From positions 227,877 to 291,876 of the forward strand of contig NZ_BMSE01000011.1 of the NCBI RefSeq assembly GCF_014648995.1: 64,000 bases of DNA. Direction: 5' to 3'. The stretch's first letter is position 1; each line of letters begins with the position of its first letter. The notes beneath the pieces were generated by a model. The model did no database searches and was not told where the DNA came from. It saw only the letters and a list, made by a program, of their open reading frames with translations. The position numbers and the translations under genes were made by a program. Source of the DNA: Streptomyces massasporeus. GTDB lineage: Bacteria > Actinomycetota > Actinomycetes > Streptomycetales > Streptomycetaceae. Below, piece after piece: positions 41,475 through 49,999 of this stretch.

Positions 41475-42434
41475 TCACTTCGCCGCGGGCGGCTCGCAGA
41501 CCGCCACGCCCCGTTCCCGGATGCTGCCGAGGATCAGGTGCCCGCCCGCTTCGCAGACGCTGGTGGGCATGCGGTAGCCGGAGCGGCGGCGGGCGAGGTG
41601 GTGCACGACGCGGCCCTCGTCGTCGAAGGCCTGGACGGCGATCGCGCCGGTGGGCCGGAACGGGGCGTGTACGGCCAGGCGCGCGGCGGCGGCGCGGACG
41701 CCGGGCGCGCTGCGGTGGAACAGGTCGAGGGCCGGGACGCGGGGGCCGGCGAGCGCGACCCAGATCGGTCCGTCGGGCGCGCCGCGCCAGAGGTTGTCGG
41801 GCATGCCCGGGAGGTTCTCGGCGAACGGCTCGCTCCGCCCTGCCTTCGGCCCGGTGAGCCAGAGGCGCAGCAGCCGGCAGGCACCGGTCTCGGCGACGAC
41901 GAGGAAGGACTCGTCCGCGCCGACCGCGATGCCGTTGGCGAACTGCAGCCCGTCCAGCACCACCTCGGGTGCGTCCGCGCCGGGGGCGAGCCGCAGCAGC
42001 CGTCCCGTACCGGTGTGTTCGACGATGTCGCCGATCCACTGCTCCAGCGGGTAACGGCGGCTGGACACGGTGAAGTAGACGCTGCCGTCGGAGAGGGCCA
42101 CGGCGTTGCTGCAGAAGCGCAGTGGCTCCCCCGCCACCGAGTCGGCGAGGATCCGGACCGTGCCGTCGCCGGTGTCGACGCGCAGGAGTCCGCGTTCGGC
42201 GTCGCACACCAGCAGGTCGCCGTCCGGGAGGAGTTCGAGCCCGAGCGGCCTGCCGCCGGTCTCGGCGATCACCTCGACGCGGGCCGCGACCGGGTCGGCG
42301 AGGGCGTCGAGGCGCAGAATGCGGCCGTCCGCGACGCCGGTGAGGACGCGGCCGCGCGGGTCGGCGACCACGTCCTCGGGGCCGGGGCCCACCGCGACGT
42401 AGTGGCGGGGTACGAGTGCCGTGGGACGGTCCAT
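41475..42434 (-). CDS. SMP-30/gluconolactonase/strictosidine synthase-like beta-propeller protein
   Basis: About 319 aa from the ATG at 42434 (AAGGA upstream). It is a six-bladed propeller with PEDVVADPRGRVLTGVADGRILRL at the start. GRPLGLELLPDGDLLVCDAERGLLRVD and the central FCSNAVALSDGSVYFTVSS and FANGIAVGADESFLVVAET blocks are typical of the strictosidine synthase-like/SMP-30 superfamily, which hydrolyse lactones using a metal bound by such Asn/Asp residues. No signal peptide. It follows an ArsR-type regulator by 49 bp and is probably under its control. Substrate unknown. Confidence 0.82.
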   Translation of the reverse strand: MDRPTALVPRHYVAVGPGPEDVVADPRGRVLTGVADGRILRLDALADPVAARVEVIAETGGRPLGLELLPDGDLLVCDAERGLLRVDTGDGTVRILADSVAGEPLRFCSNAVALSDGSVYFTVSSRRYPLEQWIGDIVEHTGTGRLLRLAPGADAPEVVLDGLQFANGIAVGADESFLVVAETGACRLLRLWLTGPKAGRSEPFAENLPGMPDNLWRGAPDGPIWVALAGPRVPALDLFHRSAPGVRAAAARLAVHAPFRPTGAIAVQAFDDEGRVVHHLARRRSGYRMPTSVCEAGGHLILGSIRERGVAVCEPPAAK

Positions 42435-42483
42435 TGCGCGGGTGTCCTTCACCATCGGGGGCGATACCGGTGTACCGGGTCGC

Positions 42484-42741
42484 CTACCAGCCCTTCTCAA
42501 ACATCCGGGCGACTTCCGCGATCCGCATGTCGTCGCGGTGGTAGTGCACCCGGCCCGCGGACCTGCTGGTGCGCAGCATGCCGGTCGCCTCCAGCAGCCG
42601 CAGATGGGTGACGGCGACCGGGCGCGGCATCGAAAACCGCTCGGCGACGGCGTCCGCGGTGACACCGTCCGCCGCGGGACCGGGTTCCTTCAGCCAGGCC
42701 AGGATGCGCAGCCGCGTCTCGTCCGTGGGTGTCCTCAGCAT
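42484..42741 (-). CDS. ArsR-type winged-helix regulator
   Basis: 85 aa, a bare winged helix: DETRLRILAWLKEPG, then VAERFSMPRPVAVTHLRLLEATGML recognition helix and GRVHYHRDD wing. There are no cysteine metal-ligand motifs, so it belongs to the non-metal ArsR-like group. Encoded directly before the SMP-30-like gene. The motif CGATACC occurs before both genes (42835 and 42462). Confidence 0.85.
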   Translation of the reverse strand: MLRTPTDETRLRILAWLKEPGPAADGVTADAVAERFSMPRPVAVTHLRLLEATGMLRTSRSAGRVHYHRDDMRIAEVARMFEKGW

Positions 42742-42822
42742 GTCGTGCCCCTGCCTCGCGGCTTCGCCCTCTCACCGAGTCTTCCCACTGTCTCGCAGCC
42801 GACGCCGCCGCGTCCGGGCTTC

Positions 42823-42841
42823 GGCATCGTTGACCGATACC
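42823..42841. promoter_or_regulatory. Candidate ArsR-like operator
   Basis: GGCATCG-TTGAC-CGATACC is an inverted repeat with one mismatch, 82 bp upstream of the regulator gene. CGATACC recurs at 42462-42468, just before the SMP-30-like gene. Confidence 0.3.
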
Positions 42842-42887
42842 GAACTTCCCTGCCGAGGAGCGGAGTTCGGACAGACGAGCGACGAGA

Positions 42888-42917
42888 GGGCGGGGCCCGG
42901 GAAGCCGGGCCCCGCCC
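42888..42917 (-). terminator. Hairpin terminator of the galactanase gene
   Basis: A perfect 13-bp stem (GGGCGGGGCCCGG and its complement) with a GAAG tetraloop lies 9 bp beyond the galactanase stop codon. Confidence 0.8.
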
Positions 42918-42926
42918 GCGGTGGAC

Positions 42927-44486
42927 TCAGCGGTGCCGGAACCAGGACATCGACGGGAGCGCCCGGTCGTCGTAGCCGAACAGCGCCTGGTTCTCCCAGG
43001 CGTTGCCGGACGCCGCGTCGGTCGGGTCCCAGCCGTTGCCGCCGACCGCGGTCCAGGTCGCCTCCCAGTAGAAGGCGCCGAGCCCGCGGCCGTTCGGGAC
43101 GGCCTCCACGATGCTCATCATGTCGTTCATCCACCGCGTCTGACCGGCCACGCTCGCCGGGTAGCCGCCGACGAGTTCGCCGCCGGTGTCGATGATGTTC
43201 TCGTGCGCGTCCTCGCTGTCCAGACGGAACGGGTAGGCGGTCTCGGCGACGAAGACCGGCTTGCCGTAGCGGGCTGCCGCGTCGTCGAGGGTCGTCTGGA
43301 AGTCGGCCAGCGTGCCGTGCCAGTAGCCGTAGAACGACAGGCCGATCGCGTCGAACTTCACGCCGTGGGAGCGTGCGCTGTCGAACCACCAGCGGGTGCC
43401 CTCCAGGTCACCGCCCTCGGCGAGGTGCAGGGCCACGGTGGTGGAGGAGCTGACCGCCTTGACGGCGTCGTAGCCGGTGTTGAGCAGAGCGGCCAGCTGC
43501 GTCCAGTTGGAGGTGGATCCCTCGTTCCAGAGCATGCCGCCGTTGATCTCGTTGCCGACCTGGACCATGTCGGCGGTGGTGCCCTGCGCCTTCAGGGCGT
43601 TCAGCACGTCGTACGTGTGGTTGTACACGTCCGTCTTCAGTTGACCGTATGTGTGTCCGGCCCAGGCGGCGGGCTTGTCCTGGCGTCCCGGGTCCGCCCA
43701 GAAGTCCGAGTAGTGGAAGTCGACCAGCAGCTTCATGCCCTGTGCCTTGACGCGCTTGGCCGTGGCCAGGACGCGGGCCTTGTTGTTGTAGCCGTCGGCC
43801 GGATTCACCCAGACCTTGAGGCGCGCGTAGTTCATGCCGTTCGACTTGAGGACGGCCAGGGGGTCGGCGGCGGCGCCCGAGGTGTTCCGGTAGACGCCGC
43901 CCTTGGCCTCGCTCTTGGCCAGCGACGAGACGTCGGCACCCTTGATCGACGTACCGGACGTGCCGGACGTGAAGGTCAGGTCGTCGACGTTGATCCAGTT
44001 GCCCGCGTTCGCGTCGCTGCTGACGCTGATCGTGCACTGTCCGGCGGTCACCTGGACAGGCACGACGATCCGGAGCCAGCCGCTTGCCGAGACCGGCAGG
44101 TCGGTGCGCTGTTCGGCGCCGCCGCAGTTCTTCAGCGCGAGGTACGCCGACTTCTGCCCGCCGCCGGAGCGGACCCAGGCCGTGAGCCGGTAGTTCCCGT
44201 TGGTGAGCCCGGACAGGTACTGGTACGTCTCCACCTTGTAGGCCGACGAGGACCAGTGGCTGAGGCGGTGGCTGCCGGAGTGGCCGCCGGACTCGGCGAA
44301 CGAGGCGCCGGTGTCGCCGTATTCGGACCAGCCGCTCGGGGTCGCGACGCCCGCACCGTCGGCTTCGAAGCCGCCGTTGGCAAGGGTGCTCGCGGCGTGG
44401 GCGGTGCCGGCGGGCAGGGCGGTGAGGGCAAGGCCCGCGGCGAGCGGGAGCAGCAGGGCCCTGAGGGTGCGTCTGGGATGGAACAT
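42927..44486 (-). CDS. Secreted GH53 arabinogalactan endo-beta-1,4-galactanase
   Basis: 519 aa from the ATG at 44486. Signal peptide (RALLLPLAAGLALTALPAGTAHA), then an N-terminal beta-sandwich module (about 32-175, STLANGGFEADG opening; galactan-binding CBM61-like), then GH53 (about 180-519). Acid/base Glu313 (QVGNEING) and nucleophile Glu416 (VAETAYP) are in place. It cuts pectic beta-1,4-galactan to galacto-oligosaccharides outside the cell, the first step of the neighbouring import and hydrolysis system. Separated from the upstream GH42 gene by a strong hairpin, so it may have its own promoter. Confidence 0.93.
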   Translation of the reverse strand: MFHPRRTLRALLLPLAAGLALTALPAGTAHAASTLANGGFEADGAGVATPSGWSEYGDTGASFAESGGHSGSHRLSHWSSSAYKVETYQYLSGLTNGNYRLTAWVRSGGGQKSAYLALKNCGGAEQRTDLPVSASGWLRIVVPVQVTAGQCTISVSSDANAGNWINVDDLTFTSGTSGTSIKGADVSSLAKSEAKGGVYRNTSGAAADPLAVLKSNGMNYARLKVWVNPADGYNNKARVLATAKRVKAQGMKLLVDFHYSDFWADPGRQDKPAAWAGHTYGQLKTDVYNHTYDVLNALKAQGTTADMVQVGNEINGGMLWNEGSTSNWTQLAALLNTGYDAVKAVSSSTTVALHLAEGGDLEGTRWWFDSARSHGVKFDAIGLSFYGYWHGTLADFQTTLDDAAARYGKPVFVAETAYPFRLDSEDAHENIIDTGGELVGGYPASVAGQTRWMNDMMSIVEAVPNGRGLGAFYWEATWTAVGGNGWDPTDAASGNAWENQALFGYDDRALPSMSWFRHR

Positions 44487-44550
44487 CGTCGTCCGTCGTC
44501 CCTTCGACGTGGGGGTGGGGAGGCGCTCCTCACCCGGGGGCAGGTGAGGA

Positions 44551-44588
44551 CCCTCCGCCCGCGGCTCGTGGCACGCGCGGGCGGAGGG
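44551..44588 (-). terminator. Hairpin terminator after GH42 gene
   Basis: Perfect 13-bp arms (CCCTCCGCCCGCG and complement) with a 12-nt loop start 7 bp after the GH42 stop. A second 8-bp hairpin (TCCTCACC/GGTGAGGA, 44527-44550) follows. Confidence 0.75.
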
Positions 44589-44595
44589 AGTCGGA

Positions 44596-46614
44596 TCAGC
44601 CGTCGAGCCGGACGACCCGGACGGCTCCGGCCGGGACGGCCAGGCGGCCCGTGGCGGGTTCACCGGTCAGCAGCTCGGTGCCCGCGGCCTCCAGCGGCAC
44701 CTTGACGTCCGAGCCGGTGTGGTTGACCGCGAACAGGTAGGTGCCCGACGCGCCCGCGCGCCGGACCACTTCGACGTCCTGGGGCAGATCGCGCGGGGCG
44801 AGCCGCGCGTCCTCGCCCGCCCGGCCGAGCAGCGCGTCGAGGCCGTCGGCGCCGAGCCGGGTGGAGACGTACCAGGCGGTGCCCTCGCCGAGACGGTGCC
44901 GGGTGACGGCGGGCAGACCGGCGGTGAGGCCGTCGGCGTAGGTCAGGACGGTCTCCGCGCCGCGCGGCACCACGAACTCCGTCCACACGTCGGCGGCCAG
45001 CTCGGCCCCGTCCGGGCCGGTGACGCACACCCGTTCGCCGGGCAGCAGCGGGGAGAACTCCTCGACGGTGAGGCCGAGGACGTCCCGCAGCGGGCCCGGG
45101 TAGGCGCCCTCGTGGACGGCGTCGTGCTCGTCGACGATGCCGGAGAAGTACGAGACGACGAGCGTGCCGCCGTTCTCGACGTACGCCTTCAGGTTGCGCC
45201 CGGCCGCCTCCGTCATGAGGTACAGGGCCGGTACGACGACAAGGGGATACCTCGACAAGTCGGCTTCCGGGTGGGCGAAGTCGACGGTGAGGTGGCGGTC
45301 GTAGAGGGCCTCGTAGAAGGCGTCGGCGCGCTCGCGGGCCTCGTGGTCGACACTGGGGCGCCAGTCGAGGTTCTGCGCCCACCAGGAGTGCCAGTCCCAC
45401 AGCACGGCCACGTCGGCCTCGGTGCGGGTGCCGCGGATCTCGCTCAACGCCTCGACGGAAGCGCCGAGTTCGACGACCTCGCGCCACACGCGGGTGTCGG
45501 TGCCGCCGTGCGGGACCATCGCCGAGTGGAACTTCTCGGCGCCGCGCCGGGACTGGCGCCACTGGAAGAACAGGGCGCCCTCGGAACCGCGCGCCACATG
45601 GGCAAGGGAGTTGCGGGCCATCTGGCCGGGGGCCTTGGCGGGGTTGCGGGGCTGCCAGTTGACACCCGAGGTGGAGTGCTCCAGCAGCAGCCAGGGGGCG
45701 CCGCCCGCGACGGACCGCGTGAGGTCCGCGGCCATCGCCAGGTTGACGTGGGTGCGGCGGCCGTCGGTGATCAGGTAGTGGTCGTTGGTGACGAGGTCGA
45801 CCTCGCGGCCCCAGGCCCAGTAGTCGACGGAGTCGCACTGGCTCAGCGCCGTCATGAAGTTGGTGGTGACCGGGACGCCGGGCGAGAGGCGGTGCAGGAT
45901 GTCCCGCTCCGCGACGAAGTTCTCGCGCATGGTGGCGTCGGCGAACCGCTTGTAGTCCAGCGCCTGGGCGGGGTTGACGGCCGCGGGGGTGAGGCGGGGC
46001 GGGTTGATGTCCTCGAGGTCGCCGTAGCGCTGGCCCCAGAAGGCCGTGCCCCAGGCCTCGTTGACCGCGTCGACCGTGCCGTACGTGGTCGCCAGCCAGC
46101 GGCGGAAGTGGGCGGCGCAGGACGCGCAGTAGCAGGCGGAGACGGGGACGCCGTACTCGTTGTGGACGTGCCACATCGCCAGCGCCGGGTGGTCGCCGTA
46201 GCGTTCGGCGAGCTTCCGCGTGATGGAGGCCGCGGCCTCGCGGTAGTCGGCGTTGCTGTGGCAGATGGCCGCCCGGGAGCCGAACTCGTACCGCACGCCC
46301 TCGGCGGTCACCGGCAGCGCCTCGGGGTGGGCCCGGTAGAACCAGACGGGCGGTACGACGGTGGGGGTGCCGAGGTCGACGCGGATGCCGTGCTCGTGCA
46401 GCAGGTCCAGGAGCCGGTCGAGCCAGCCGAAGTCGTAGCGACCGGGTGAGGGCTCCAGCAGGGCCCAGGAGAAGATCCCGACGCTCACCAGGGTGACGCC
46501 GGCCTCCCGCATCAGCCGGACGTCCTCCTGCCAGACGCTTTCCGGCCACTGCTCGGGGTTGTAGTCCCCACCGAAGGCGAGCCTGGTGAGGCCCCTGGGG
46601 GTGGTCTCCGGCAT
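44596..46614 (-). CDS. GH42 beta-galactosidase
   Basis: 672 aa from the ATG at 46614 (GGGAG 7 nt upstream). The TIM-barrel has acid/base Glu153 (HVHNEYG) and nucleophile Glu312 (LLLEHST). Cys118, Cys161, Cys163 and Cys166 form the structural zinc site of many GH42 enzymes. A trimerisation domain (about 390-600) and a small C-terminal beta domain follow. No signal peptide: it hydrolyses imported galacto-oligosaccharides in the cytosol. Divergent from the ABC importer, across a spacer with LacI-type operator(s), so the two sides are probably co-regulated. Confidence 0.93.
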   Translation of the reverse strand: MPETTPRGLTRLAFGGDYNPEQWPESVWQEDVRLMREAGVTLVSVGIFSWALLEPSPGRYDFGWLDRLLDLLHEHGIRVDLGTPTVVPPVWFYRAHPEALPVTAEGVRYEFGSRAAICHSNADYREAAASITRKLAERYGDHPALAMWHVHNEYGVPVSACYCASCAAHFRRWLATTYGTVDAVNEAWGTAFWGQRYGDLEDINPPRLTPAAVNPAQALDYKRFADATMRENFVAERDILHRLSPGVPVTTNFMTALSQCDSVDYWAWGREVDLVTNDHYLITDGRRTHVNLAMAADLTRSVAGGAPWLLLEHSTSGVNWQPRNPAKAPGQMARNSLAHVARGSEGALFFQWRQSRRGAEKFHSAMVPHGGTDTRVWREVVELGASVEALSEIRGTRTEADVAVLWDWHSWWAQNLDWRPSVDHEARERADAFYEALYDRHLTVDFAHPEADLSRYPLVVVPALYLMTEAAGRNLKAYVENGGTLVVSYFSGIVDEHDAVHEGAYPGPLRDVLGLTVEEFSPLLPGERVCVTGPDGAELAADVWTEFVVPRGAETVLTYADGLTAGLPAVTRHRLGEGTAWYVSTRLGADGLDALLGRAGEDARLAPRDLPQDVEVVRRAGASGTYLFAVNHTGSDVKVPLEAAGTELLTGEPATGRLAVPAGAVRVVRLDG

Positions 46615-46640
46615 GGATGGTCTCCCGGTGGTCGAAAATT

Positions 46641-46654
46641 TGGGAACGTGCACA
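46641..46654. promoter_or_regulatory. Degenerate LacI-type site before GH42
   Basis: TGGGAACGTGCACA has the half-site spacing and CG centre of the operator at 46729 but only partial symmetry. It lies 27 bp upstream of the GH42 start. Confidence 0.25.
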
Positions 46655-46701
46655 CACGCCGATGCGGCGCGGAGGCCAACATAACCGCACAGCAACAACC
46701 A

Positions 46702-46744
46702 TTGACAAGTGTCCGGGATGTTTCTCTACTGTGAACGCTCACAG
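46702..46744 (+). promoter_or_regulatory. Promoter and LacI operator of the galacto-oligosaccharide importer
   Basis: TTGACA (46702-46707) is a perfect -35. The -10 is either TCTACT (17-bp spacing) or TACTGT (19-bp). The operator CTGTGAACGCTCACAG (46729-46744), perfect CTGTGA/TCACAG arms with a CG-containing centre, overlaps the -10 and start. It lies 54 bp before the binding-protein gene and is the expected site of the LacI protein encoded at the end of this operon. Confidence 0.75.
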
Positions 46745-46797
46745 AAGCATGGCAGGTCCTCGCAGCAGGCGAGGACCCCAGGTCAGGGGAGAGATCC

Positions 46798-48117
46798 ATG
46801 CCGTACACGAAGCGCCGCCGCCTCGTGAGAACCGCCGTCGCCATCGCCCTCGGCGCCACCACCCTCGCCGCCTGTGGCTCGGAATCCGCGGACAGCGAGA
46901 CCGAGTCGGGGCCGGCCTCGCTGACGTACTGGACCTGGACGCCCGGCATGGACAAGGTCGTGGACCTGTGGAACAAGGGGCCGGGCAAGAAGGACCAGAT
47001 CACCGTCACGGTGAAGAAGCAGGCGTCCGGTGACACGCTGGTCACCAAGATCCTCACCGCGCACAAGGCCGGCAAGGCACCCGACCTGGTGCAGGCCGAG
47101 TACCAGGCGCTGCCCACACTGGTCAGCAACGACGCGCTCGCGGACATCTCGAAGCACGTCGGCGGGGCCGAGGACGAGTTCGCCGGCGGTGTCTGGCAGC
47201 AGACCACGCTCGGCACCGACGCGGTGTACGCGGTCCCGCAGGACATCGGGCCGATGATGTTCTACTACCGCGAGGACCTGTTCAAGCAGTACGGCCTGAC
47301 GGTGCCGACGACCTGGGACGAGTTCGCCGAGACCGCCCGGAAGCTGAAGAAGGCGGCCCCCGGCAAGGACCTCACCACCTTCTCCGCCAACGACTCCGGC
47401 CTCTTCGCGGGCCTCGCCCAGCAGGCCGGCGCCAAGTGGTGGACGACCTCCGGCGACCAGTGGAAGGTCTCCATCGACGACGCGGCCACCCAGAAGGTCG
47501 CGAAGTTCTGGGGCGGCCTGGTGAAGGAGGGCGCCATCGACAACCAGCCGATGTACACCCCGGCCTGGAACAAGGCGCTCAACACCGGCAAGCAGATCGC
47601 GTGGGTCAGCGCCGTGTGGGCACCGGGCACCCTGACCACCGCCGCACCCGACACCAAGGGCAAGTGGGCCATGGCCCCGCTCCCCCAGTGGTCCGTGAGC
47701 GAGAACCGCACCGGCAGCTGGGGCGGCTCCTCCACCGCCGTCACCACCGACTCCAAGCACCAGGCGGCCGCCGCGAAGTTCGCCACCTGGCTGAACACCG
47801 ACAGCGAGGCCCTCAACGCGCTGGCGAAGGAGAGCGGCATCTACCCGGCCGCCACCAACGCCCAGACCAGCGGCGCCTTCCTCAAGCCGCCGGCCTACTT
47901 CTCCCACCAGGCCGACTTCTACCGCAAGGCCGCCGACATCGCCGAGACCACCGCGCCCTCCGCCTGGGGCCCGAACGTCAACGTCGCCTACACCACGTTC
48001 AAGGACACCTTCGGCGCCGCCGCGAAGAGCAAGTCCGACTTCGGCGCCGCCCTGGACGAGATGCAGGCCGACACCGTCGCCGACATGAAGAAGCAGGGCT
48101 TCGAGGTCGCTCCGTGA
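46798..48117 (+). CDS. ABC transporter sugar-binding lipoprotein
   Basis: 439 aa. Signal peptide ending in the lipobox LAAC (Cys26), so the protein is anchored outside the membrane. Family 1 extracellular solute-binding fold, with aromatic-rich stretches (LTYWTWTPGMDKVVDLWNKG, GAKWWTTSGDQW) typical for oligosaccharide binding. AGGGGAGAGATCC precedes the ATG. The stop overlaps the first permease's start (GTGA). Context (galactanase, GH42, LacI) points to galacto-oligosaccharides. Confidence 0.92.
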   Translation: MPYTKRRRLVRTAVAIALGATTLAACGSESADSETESGPASLTYWTWTPGMDKVVDLWNKGPGKKDQITVTVKKQASGDTLVTKILTAHKAGKAPDLVQAEYQALPTLVSNDALADISKHVGGAEDEFAGGVWQQTTLGTDAVYAVPQDIGPMMFYYREDLFKQYGLTVPTTWDEFAETARKLKKAAPGKDLTTFSANDSGLFAGLAQQAGAKWWTTSGDQWKVSIDDAATQKVAKFWGGLVKEGAIDNQPMYTPAWNKALNTGKQIAWVSAVWAPGTLTTAAPDTKGKWAMAPLPQWSVSENRTGSWGGSSTAVTTDSKHQAAAAKFATWLNTDSEALNALAKESGIYPAATNAQTSGAFLKPPAYFSHQADFYRKAADIAETTAPSAWGPNVNVAYTTFKDTFGAAAKSKSDFGAALDEMQADTVADMKKQGFEVAP

Positions 48118-49091
48118 AAAGCACGGCACGCCGGCAGTCGTACGGGGTGAAGGGCGCCCCGTACGCCCACCCGTCTCCCACCACCACCCTCGAACGAGCG
48201 CGAAGCGCCCCCTACTTTTTCCTCCTCCCAGCCACCCTCCTCTTCGCCCTGTTCTTCGCCCTGCCCATCGGCTACGCGCTCTGGCTCAGCTTCCGCAAGG
48301 TCAAGGTCTCGGGCCTCGGTCTCGGCTCCGGCGCCCGCAGAGAGGTCTGGGCGGGTCTGGAGAACTACACCGACGCCCTCTCCGACAGCGAACTGCTGCA
48401 CGGCGCCCTGCGGGTGCTCGGCTACGGGTGCATCGTCGTGCCCGTCATGCTCGGCCTCGCCCTGCTGTTCGCGCTGATGCTCGACTCGGAGAAGGTGCGG
48501 CTCGCGCCCGTCACCCGGCTCGCGATCTTCCTGCCGTACGCCATCCCCGGCGTGGTGGCCGCCCTGCTCTGGGGCTTCCTCTACCTGCCGGACGTCAGCC
48601 CCTTCTCCTACGTGCTCGACCAGCTCGGGATGCCCCAGCCGGACCTGCTGGACGGCGGGCCGCTGTACCTCGCCCTGTCGAACATCGCGGTGTGGGGCGG
48701 CACCGGCTTCAACATGATCGTCATCTACACCTCGCTCCGGGCGATCCCGGCGGAGGTGTACGAGGCCGCGAAGCTCGACGGCGCCACCCCGACGCAGATC
48801 GCGTTGCGCATCAAGATCCCGATGGTGGCGCCCTCACTGGTGCTGACCTGCTTCTTCTCGATCATCGCGACGCTCCAGATGTTCAACGAGCCGACCACCC
48901 TCAAGCCGCTCACCAACTCCGTGTCCACGACGTGGAGTCCGCTGATGAAGGTGTACCGGGACGCCTTCGGCGAAGGTGACATCCACGGAGCCGCGGCGCA
49001 GGCCGTGATCATCGCCTTCGCCACGCTCCTCCTCTCCTTCGGCTTCCTGCGGGCCGTGAACCGTCGCCAGAAGCAGGAGGCCGCCCGATGA
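48114..49091 (+). CDS. ABC sugar transporter permease 1 (MalF type)
   Basis: 325 aa, six membrane helices with a basic N-terminal tail. The EAA loop that docks the ATPase is EVYEAAKLDGATPTQIALRI. Overlaps the binding protein (GTGA) and the second permease (ATGA) by 4 bp each. No ATP-binding subunit is encoded in the locus, so a shared MsiK-type ATPase elsewhere is likely, as for other Streptomyces sugar importers. Confidence 0.93.
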   Translation: MKSTARRQSYGVKGAPYAHPSPTTTLERARSAPYFFLLPATLLFALFFALPIGYALWLSFRKVKVSGLGLGSGARREVWAGLENYTDALSDSELLHGALRVLGYGCIVVPVMLGLALLFALMLDSEKVRLAPVTRLAIFLPYAIPGVVAALLWGFLYLPDVSPFSYVLDQLGMPQPDLLDGGPLYLALSNIAVWGGTGFNMIVIYTSLRAIPAEVYEAAKLDGATPTQIALRIKIPMVAPSLVLTCFFSIIATLQMFNEPTTLKPLTNSVSTTWSPLMKVYRDAFGEGDIHGAAAQAVIIAFATLLLSFGFLRAVNRRQKQEAAR

Positions 49092-49999
49092 GCTCCCTCG
49101 CCGTCCCCCAGGCAGAGCCGAGGGCGGGCAGCACGCCCGGCACGGCCCAGGACCGCCGCCCACCGCTGCGCCGCCGGATCGCCCTGGTCCCCACGGTCAC
49201 CCTGCTGCTGGGCGCGCTCTACTGCCTGCTGCCGGTCGCCTGGGTGGTCATCGCCGCCACCAAGTCCGGGCGTGAGCTGTTCTCCACCTTCACGTTCCTG
49301 CCGGGCACCGGCTTCGCCGACAATGTCCGGGACCTGACCGCCTACCGCGACGGCGTCTACTGGCAGTGGATGGCCAACTCCGCCCTGTACGCCGGCCTCG
49401 GGGCCCTGCTGTCGACGTGCGTGTCGGCGGTCAGCGGCTACGCGCTCGCGACCTACCGCTTCCGCGGCCGCGAGACGATCTTCAACGTGCTGCTCGCCGG
49501 CGTGCTGATGCCGCCGGTGATCCTGGCCGTCCCGCAGTACCTGCTGCTCGCGCAGGCCGACCTCACCGACTCCTACCTGTCCGTCCTGCTGCCGCAGATC
49601 CTCTTCCCGTACGGCGTCTACCTCGCGCGGATCTACGCCGCCGCCGCGGTGCCCGCCGACGTGGTCGAGGCGGGACGCATGGACGGGGCGAGCGAGTGGC
49701 GGATCTTCACCCGGATCGCGCTGCCGATGATGATCCCCGGGATGGTGACGGTGTTCCTGTTCCAGTTCGTGGCGATCTGGAACAACTTCCTGCTCCCGTA
49801 CATCATGCTCAGCGACGACGAGAAGTTCCCGATCACGCTCGGCCTGTTCACGTTGCTGGAGCAGGGCGCCAACACCCCGGCCCTGTACACCCTGGTGATC
49901 ACCGGAGCCTTCCTCGCGGTGTTGCCGCTGGTCGCCCTCTTCCTGGTCATCCAGCGGTTCTGGAGTCTGGATCTGCTCTCGGGAGCCGTAAAGTCGTGA
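49088..49999 (+). CDS. ABC sugar transporter permease 2 (MalG type)
   Basis: 303 aa, six membrane helices. The EAA loop reads DVVEAGRMDGASEWRIFTRI. Start overlaps the preceding permease and the stop overlaps the LacI gene (GTGA), so binding protein, both permeases and repressor form a tightly coupled operon. Confidence 0.93.
   Translation: MSSLAVPQAEPRAGSTPGTAQDRRPPLRRRIALVPTVTLLLGALYCLLPVAWVVIAATKSGRELFSTFTFLPGTGFADNVRDLTAYRDGVYWQWMANSALYAGLGALLSTCVSAVSGYALATYRFRGRETIFNVLLAGVLMPPVILAVPQYLLLAQADLTDSYLSVLLPQILFPYGVYLARIYAAAAVPADVVEAGRMDGASEWRIFTRIALPMMIPGMVTVFLFQFVAIWNNFLLPYIMLSDDEKFPITLGLFTLLEQGANTPALYTLVITGAFLAVLPLVALFLVIQRFWSLDLLSGAVKS

Noticed and set aside
42484..42741. ArsR-like gene as the regulator of the metal ATPase at 58824
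   Set aside because: No metal-binding cysteine motif, 18 kb distant, and it has its own neighbour (SMP-30-like) as a plausible target.
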